From assembly GCA_964584325.1 (NCBI GenBank), contig CAZOZP010000087.1, positions 1 to 10,595 on the forward strand: DNA of 10,595 nt. Direction: 5' to 3'. The DNA is from CAZOZP01 sp964584325 (GTDB lineage: Bacteria; Bacteroidota; Ignavibacteria; Ignavibacteriales; Melioribacteraceae). The notes under the pieces were generated by a model that was not told where the DNA came from, did no database searches, and saw nothing but the letters and a program-made list of their open reading frames with translations. Shown in pieces: positions 7,219 to 10,595 of the stretch (positions within the stretch are counted from its first letter, which is position 1; each line of letters opens with the position of its first letter). The translations under genes and the position numbers were made by a program.

Positions 7219-9642
7219 TCAATTTTTTCGTGTATGTAAAATCAATTTATCAAAATTTGCTTTCCTGATTATTTCAGGATTTGTGGAAATTTTCACATAT
7301 CCGCCTTCAATCCATTTTTCGTACATATCGGTATAGTTATCAGATGTAATATGCCCTGATTGTCCGGCAGGAAGTATAAATATCACTTGATCCGGAGCAG
7401 AAAAGTCATAAATAAACCTCATCGACTGACCAATTCTCGTTTCGTAGGGCTCTGTGAACAGATATTCTGTGTTCATAATGGTTGTACCGCTGCCGCTTAT
7501 CGCTTTTATTTTTGAATTTATTATCTTATCGGCTGATGAAAATTTTCCGCTGAACAGATGTTTAAGTGTTATTGTATGAAGATTGCCCCACTGCCAGAAT
7601 GCAATTTCTTTTCCGTATTCTTTTTCAAGAAATAATACAGCATCAGAAAAACTTTTCCTCAGAATTTCATTCCTGGTTTCTTTAGCCGGTGTTCGGATAT
7701 CATCAAACCAGACTGTATCCTTTTCAGCTAAAAGTCTGCTCATACTTCTTATGGGAATGCTGGCCATAAAGGAAAATTCCCGGAAAAGATTCTTCCCCAT
7801 TTCATCTTGGTATGTATTTTTTAGCAGATGCCCGAAAAAAACGCTGAATACTGCCGGCGCCTGAAGTCCCTTATCCATAGTATAATCCCATTTCTTTAGA
7901 TGGTAAAGCACTTCCTGTTCTTTCTTTGTTTTGGTTCTTACGGAATCAAATGCATTAAAAAGATATCCGCAAATCTCAGCGGCATGGTCTGAATAAATGT
8001 CGTTCTGGTACTTGATGAAATCGCTTACTCCGTGCTTTCCCTTTGATGCAAGCAATGACTTTATCCTGTTTATTCTTGAAGGAGGTTCCCAGATATTTGA
8101 AATATGGTAAGGGAAGTTCTCCGAAATCCTGTTATTTGCTGATGCAAGGAAATTTTCTGCCGGATTGTAGCTTTTCGGCATTTCCGAATATGGAACAAAT
8201 CCCGTCCAGTCTGAAAATGCTTTGGTTCCGTCATAAATATATATTCCGGATAATTCTTTTCTGACAGGAATCTTTGCGGCACAAACATATCCGATATTTC
8301 CGGAAATATCCGCCCATACAAAATTTTGTCCGGGTACTGCAAATCCCGCCAAAGCATTTTCCACTTCCGAGCGGTTCCCTGCTTTATTCAAATTGATAAT
8401 GGCTTTAATCTCATCGCTGAAATCAAGCGCTGTCCATCTCATACTAATAGTTGTGCCGGCTTGCTCAGAAAGCGGAAATATTTTTTTATACGGATGAATA
8501 CCTGAGATAACCGGTCCTCTATGAGTAGAGTAAACAGTAAGTTCAGCTTCACCTTTATTTTTTATCTTGATTAATTCTTTTCGTTTTGAAAGTTTCTTCC
8601 ATTCTCCATCAAGCAAATAACGGCTTTTTGTGCTATCGAGTGTCTCTGAATAGAAATCTGCATCGTCTGCCATTACATTTGTGATAGTCCAGGCAATTTT
8701 ATTATTCTTTCCGATAATTACTCCCGGCACACCCGGTATAGTGAATCCGGAAACATTATAACCTTCAGTGTGGATATCGGCAAAAAACCATTTACCGGGA
8801 ATTCCGAGCGGCAGGTGCGGATCGTTGGCAATAATTGCTCTCCCTGATGATGATCTTTTTGAACTAACCGCCCAATTGTTTGATCCGATCTGAGAGCCTT
8901 CAATACCCGTAAATTTCCGAAAAGCTTTTGCGGTTTCAAGGAAATCGGATAATTTTTTCGGACTGTCTTTAAGTTGACTTACTACAGCAGGCATTCTTTT
9001 TCCATCATCAGGAATAATCCGGGTTGTTTTTTTCGCTCCTACTTTTTTAAGAAGATGTGCATAAGTGATATCGCTCCACCAGGAAATATTAAGTTCCCAG
9101 GCAAGCATTCTGGCAATTATTAAACTGTGAACAGGCTCCCATTTCTCAGGAGTGTAGTCAAGTATGTCAAATTCAGCGGATATTTTCCCGGCGGATTTCT
9201 CTATATATGCATTAACCCCGTCTGCATAAGAATTAAGAGCCAACTTAGTTTCGGGCGAAAGCTTTCCGTAATTCTCTTCAGCAAACTTATGAATCCCGAT
9301 TGTTCGAAACATTTTATCAAATGCAACTGTTTCTTCCCCAAGAACTTCACTTAAACGTCCTTGCCCTGCTCTTCTGGATATATCCATCTGAAACATTCTT
9401 TCCTGAGCATGAACATAACCTAGTGTAAAGAATGCATCTCCCAAATTGTCTGCAAAGATATAAGGAACACCAAGGCTGTCTCTGTAAATTTCAGCATCAT
9501 CCGATAAGCCGGAAATTTCTTCCTTGCCGTTAACAATCGGATTATAGCTGTTGATAATCTTTTGTGAAATGAAATAAAAAGCAGTACCCACTATCAGTAA
9601 AAACAAAACAGTAACAATAGGAATCGCAATAATCTTTCTCAT
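7219..9642 (-). CDS. Penicillin acylase family protein (Ntn hydrolase), membrane-anchored
   Basis: The 807-residue protein belongs to the penicillin G acylase/cephalosporin acylase/AHL acylase family, which hydrolyses amide bonds after self-cleavage into two chains. Residues 4-26 form one hydrophobic segment after a basic start, giving a signal anchor or uncleaved signal peptide and a periplasmic enzyme. The alpha-chain region shows Y-R-D-S-L-G-V-P-Y-I (53-62) and L-G-Y-V-H-A-Q-E-R-M-F-Q-M-D (74-87). The self-cleavage site is G253-S254 in I-G-S-N-N-W-A-V, making Ser254 the N-terminal nucleophile of the beta chain; N-D-P-H-L follows at 273-277. Further family motifs are D-D-A-D-F-Y near 326-331, D-I-S-G-N-I-G-Y, and near the C-terminus a G-Q-S-G-H segment. 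All expected catalytic elements are present. The substrate (beta-lactam side chain, acyl-homoserine lactone, peptide or wall-related amide) cannot be predicted. It heads the seven-gene operon. Confidence 0.93.
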   Translation of the reverse strand: MRKIIAIPIVTVLFLLIVGTAFYFISQKIINSYNPIVNGKEEISGLSDDAEIYRDSLGVPYIFADNLGDAFFTLGYVHAQERMFQMDISRRAGQGRLSEVLGEETVAFDKMFRTIGIHKFAEENYGKLSPETKLALNSYADGVNAYIEKSAGKISAEFDILDYTPEKWEPVHSLIIARMLAWELNISWWSDITYAHLLKKVGAKKTTRIIPDDGKRMPAVVSQLKDSPKKLSDFLETAKAFRKFTGIEGSQIGSNNWAVSSKRSSSGRAIIANDPHLPLGIPGKWFFADIHTEGYNVSGFTIPGVPGVIIGKNNKIAWTITNVMADDADFYSETLDSTKSRYLLDGEWKKLSKRKELIKIKNKGEAELTVYSTHRGPVISGIHPYKKIFPLSEQAGTTISMRWTALDFSDEIKAIINLNKAGNRSEVENALAGFAVPGQNFVWADISGNIGYVCAAKIPVRKELSGIYIYDGTKAFSDWTGFVPYSEMPKSYNPAENFLASANNRISENFPYHISNIWEPPSRINRIKSLLASKGKHGVSDFIKYQNDIYSDHAAEICGYLFNAFDSVRTKTKKEQEVLYHLKKWDYTMDKGLQAPAVFSVFFGHLLKNTYQDEMGKNLFREFSFMASIPIRSMSRLLAEKDTVWFDDIRTPAKETRNEILRKSFSDAVLFLEKEYGKEIAFWQWGNLHTITLKHLFSGKFSSADKIINSKIKAISGSGTTIMNTEYLFTEPYETRIGQSMRFIYDFSAPDQVIFILPAGQSGHITSDNYTDMYEKWIEGGYVKISTNPEIIRKANFDKLILHTRKN

Positions 9643-9665
9643 ATAACCATAATTTTTAATATCGG

Positions 9666-9694
9666 AATTTACGAAAACCGCAGGCTTTCCACAA
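9666..9694 (-). promoter_or_regulatory. Possible sigma70-type promoter for the acylase-to-rarA operon
   Basis: Read on the minus strand, TTGTGG (9694-9689) and TAAATT (9671-9666) are separated by 17 nt. This matches 3/6 and 4/6 of the -35 and -10 consensus at the ideal spacing. The leader before ATG 9642 would be about 16-18 nt. The match is weak and the region AT-rich. Confidence 0.25.
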
Positions 9695-9712
9695 GGAACA
9701 GAGCATTTAGAA

Positions 9713-9730
9713 AATATTTCCTGAAATATT
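9713..9730. promoter_or_regulatory. Palindrome in the divergent intergenic region (possible operator)
   Basis: Two perfect 8-bp arms, AATATTTC and GAAATATT, are separated by CT, midway between the divergent genes at 9642 and 9824. Size and symmetry suit a dimeric repressor site upstream of either gene. There is no direct evidence for a regulator, and AT-rich palindromes also arise by chance. Confidence 0.3.
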
Positions 9731-9813
9731 CAATTCTTGATTCTGTAATAAACTCCAATAAAAAGGATGTGGATTTTTACGCTATGTTTTAATAATTTAA
9801 TTTAACAAAAAAC

Positions 9814-9826
9814 GGAGAGTGATTTG
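9814..9826 (+). promoter_or_regulatory. Ribosome binding site deciding a TTG start
   Basis: GGAGAG at 9814-9819 lies 4 nt upstream of TTG 9824. The intervening GTG at 9819 runs into a stop after two codons, so TTG 9824 is the only sensible start for the gene that follows. Confidence 0.6.
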
Positions 9827-10174
9827 ACTATATTCAGCGTTCTGTCTTTGCTAAAAGAAGCCGGGCCGATTGTTAAACTTCTTCTTGAAAACAGCGGAAG
9901 GATTCTTGACAAGATAAAATCTTTCAGAAATTCAAAGAAAGCATCCGAATCGGTAGTATCTATTGCTGATACCGGGAAAATACTGGAATACCTTGAGGGA
10001 AGAATAAACGACCAGGCTAAAATCATTGAAGAAATGGGCAAACAGCTCGACCAATTGGCAACATTTACAGCTTCGCTTGAGAAAAGATCAAAATTCACAT
10101 TCAAATTAGCTGTTTTTTCTCTTTTCTGCAGTTTTATGGCTTTTATAACATTCCTGATTATGCTGATATTTTAG
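9824..10174 (+). CDS. Small coiled-coil protein with C-terminal membrane helix, function unknown
   Basis: The 116-residue product has three parts: an amphipathic/hydrophobic N-terminal stretch (1-22), a charged helical middle with likely coiled-coil character (about 48-88, with repeated I/L spacing in K-I-L-E-Y-L-E-G-R-I and I-I-E-E-M-G-K-Q-L-D-Q-L), and a C-terminal hydrophobic helix (about 94-116) that ends the protein. This is a tail-anchored layout, with most of the chain in the cytoplasm. It has no cysteine outside the membrane helix and no enzyme motif. The shape recalls small phage or accessory membrane proteins, and bacterial tail-anchored scaffold proteins, but I recognise no family. 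It starts at TTG with a good ribosome site and is divergent from the acylase operon. The only thing downstream is the 21-bp repeat array. Confidence 0.75.
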   Translation: MTIFSVLSLLKEAGPIVKLLLENSGRILDKIKSFRNSKKASESVVSIADTGKILEYLEGRINDQAKIIEEMGKQLDQLATFTASLEKRSKFTFKLAVFSLFCSFMAFITFLIMLIF

Positions 10175-10326
10175 GTGACAGAGAAACAGAGTTAACTGAC
10201 GGACTCACGGGAGAGTACGGACTCCGATAACTGACAAAAGTGGTTACATAAGAATCTTAAACCTCTCTCTATTGTTTCGGTTTTCTTATTAGTTCTGTCT
10301 GCTTCTTTTCCTTGCTTGTCCAAAGA
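10175..10326. other. Non-coding stretch with short direct repeats and an interrupted stem
   Basis: No credible gene is seen here. TAACTGAC occurs at 10193-10200 and 10228-10235, and ACGGACTC at 10199-10206 and 10218-10225, forming a small nested duplication. An interrupted stem pairs 10248-10253 with 10284-10289 and 10259-10263 with 10279-10283, with a 5-nt bulge and a 15-nt loop. A pyrimidine-rich stretch follows to about 10320. The stem could terminate the 9824 gene, but it lacks a clean T-run. Confidence 0.35.
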
Positions 10327-10595
10327 ACTGCACTGCTTTACACGGAAATTTCATCACTTGATGCGGACATTGCATCGCTTTACACAGGCATTGCATCGCT
10401 TTACACAGGCATTGCATCGCTTTACACAGGCATTGCATCACTTGACGCGGGCATTGCATCACTTGACGCGGGCATTTCATCACTTGACGCGGGCATTGCG
10501 TCACTTGACGCGGGCATTGCGTCACTTGACGCGGGCATTGCATCACTTGACGCGGGCATTTCATCGCTTGACGCGGGCATTTCATCGCTTGACGC
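10312..10595 (+). CDS. Possible partial ORF encoding a heptad-repeat protein (I-A-S-L-D-A-G)
   Basis: The repeat period of 21 bp equals seven codons. One plus-strand frame reads (I-A/S-S-L-D-A-G)n with an earlier block of I-A-S-L-Y-T-G, and stays open from just after the TAA at 10258-10260 to the window end. Ile and Leu three residues apart repeat every seven, which is the a/d pattern of a coiled coil. Sites that vary between units are mostly third codon positions (five), then first (three), with only one at a second position, as expected for a translated repeat. Against a gene: there is no ATG, only weak TTG 10312 or CTG 10333, and no ribosome site. The start given is nominal, and the end lies outside the window. 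It could be a 5'-truncated gene or an untranslated minisatellite. Confidence 0.27.
   Translation, partial: MLVQRTALLYTEISSLDADIASLYTGIASLYTGIASLYTGIASLDAGIASLDAGISSLDAGIASLDAGIASLDAGIASLDAGISSLDAGISSLD
10327..10595. repeat. 21-bp tandem repeat array running off the right edge
   Basis: A diverged unit at 10327-10347 is followed by units of exactly 21 bp from 10348 to the window end, about 12 in all with the last cut at 17 bases. Units fall in two types. Units at 10369-10431 (three copies) carry TAC ACA at bases 13-18; all units from 10432 on, and the one at 10348, carry GAC or GAT GCG there. Adjacent units are nearly identical, which suggests recent tandem expansion by slippage or unequal crossing-over. 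There are no spacers. Confidence 0.95.

Noticed and set aside
7583..8357. Several open frames antisense to, or out of frame with, the acylase gene
   Set aside because: All lie within the continuous penicillin acylase coding region, whose motifs are intact; none has a ribosome site or protein-like composition.
1965..9642. Defence island or mobile element
   Set aside because: No integrase, transposase, nuclease, toxin-antitoxin pair or terminal repeats were seen. The genes are housekeeping-type with uniform base composition.
10289..10585. Minus-strand open frame encoding a Cys-Pro-Arg-Gln-Val-Met-Gln repeat
   Set aside because: In this frame the third codon positions fall on the most constant base positions of the repeat, the opposite of what coding selection gives. 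The peptide is a low-complexity by-product of the 21-bp array with no ribosome site.
10327..10595. CRISPR array
   Set aside because: The units are 21 bp and directly abutting, with no unique spacers and no cas genes nearby.

Overview
The window is an AT-rich stretch of bacterial chromosome carrying mostly housekeeping genes. Protein styles point to the Bacteroidota/Ignavibacteriota (FCB) group. The evidence is a short MetF of about 317 residues, a DivIC/FtsB-like protein ending in an ARE-x-H-x-M-x-KPNEEVIRI segment, a Bacteroidota-type TAnnTTTG promoter-like element, and a large membrane-anchored penicillin-acylase-family enzyme. This placement is inferred by eye, with no database search. No tRNA, rRNA, insertion sequence, prophage or CRISPR array was seen.

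Left part (1-1978, plus strand): an AT-rich leader, a small helical protein of unknown function (220-471), a 17-bp perfect inverted repeat followed by a T-run (probable terminator, 496-561), a small two-helix membrane protein (575-832), and dprA (860-1978), the DNA-processing protein of natural transformation.

Centre (1965-9642, minus strand): seven tightly packed genes that look like one operon. In transcription order they are a penicillin-acylase-family Ntn hydrolase, metF, a Gfo/Idh/MocA oxidoreductase, a class II aldolase/adducin enzyme, ddl (D-Ala-D-Ala ligase), a DivIC/FtsB septum protein and rarA (replication-associated AAA+ ATPase). Junctions run from a 25-nt overlap to a 63-nt gap; several are ATGA-type or 1-2 nt. 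rarA ends inside the 3' end of dprA, so the two converge with a 14-bp overlap. Ddl (peptidoglycan precursor) and DivIC (septum) make functional sense together. The oxidoreductase/aldolase pair has no obvious pathway here.

Right part (9643-10595): a divergent promoter region with a short palindrome, then a 116-residue coiled-coil protein with a C-terminal membrane helix (9824-10174). After about 170 bases of non-coding sequence comes a 21-bp tandem repeat array that runs off the right edge. In one plus-strand frame it encodes an open heptad repeat, I-A-S-L-(D-A/Y-T)-G, with variation biased to third codon positions. No convincing start codon precedes it. This array is the least ordinary feature. 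The rest is mostly conventional, and I do not see a clear new multi-gene system.
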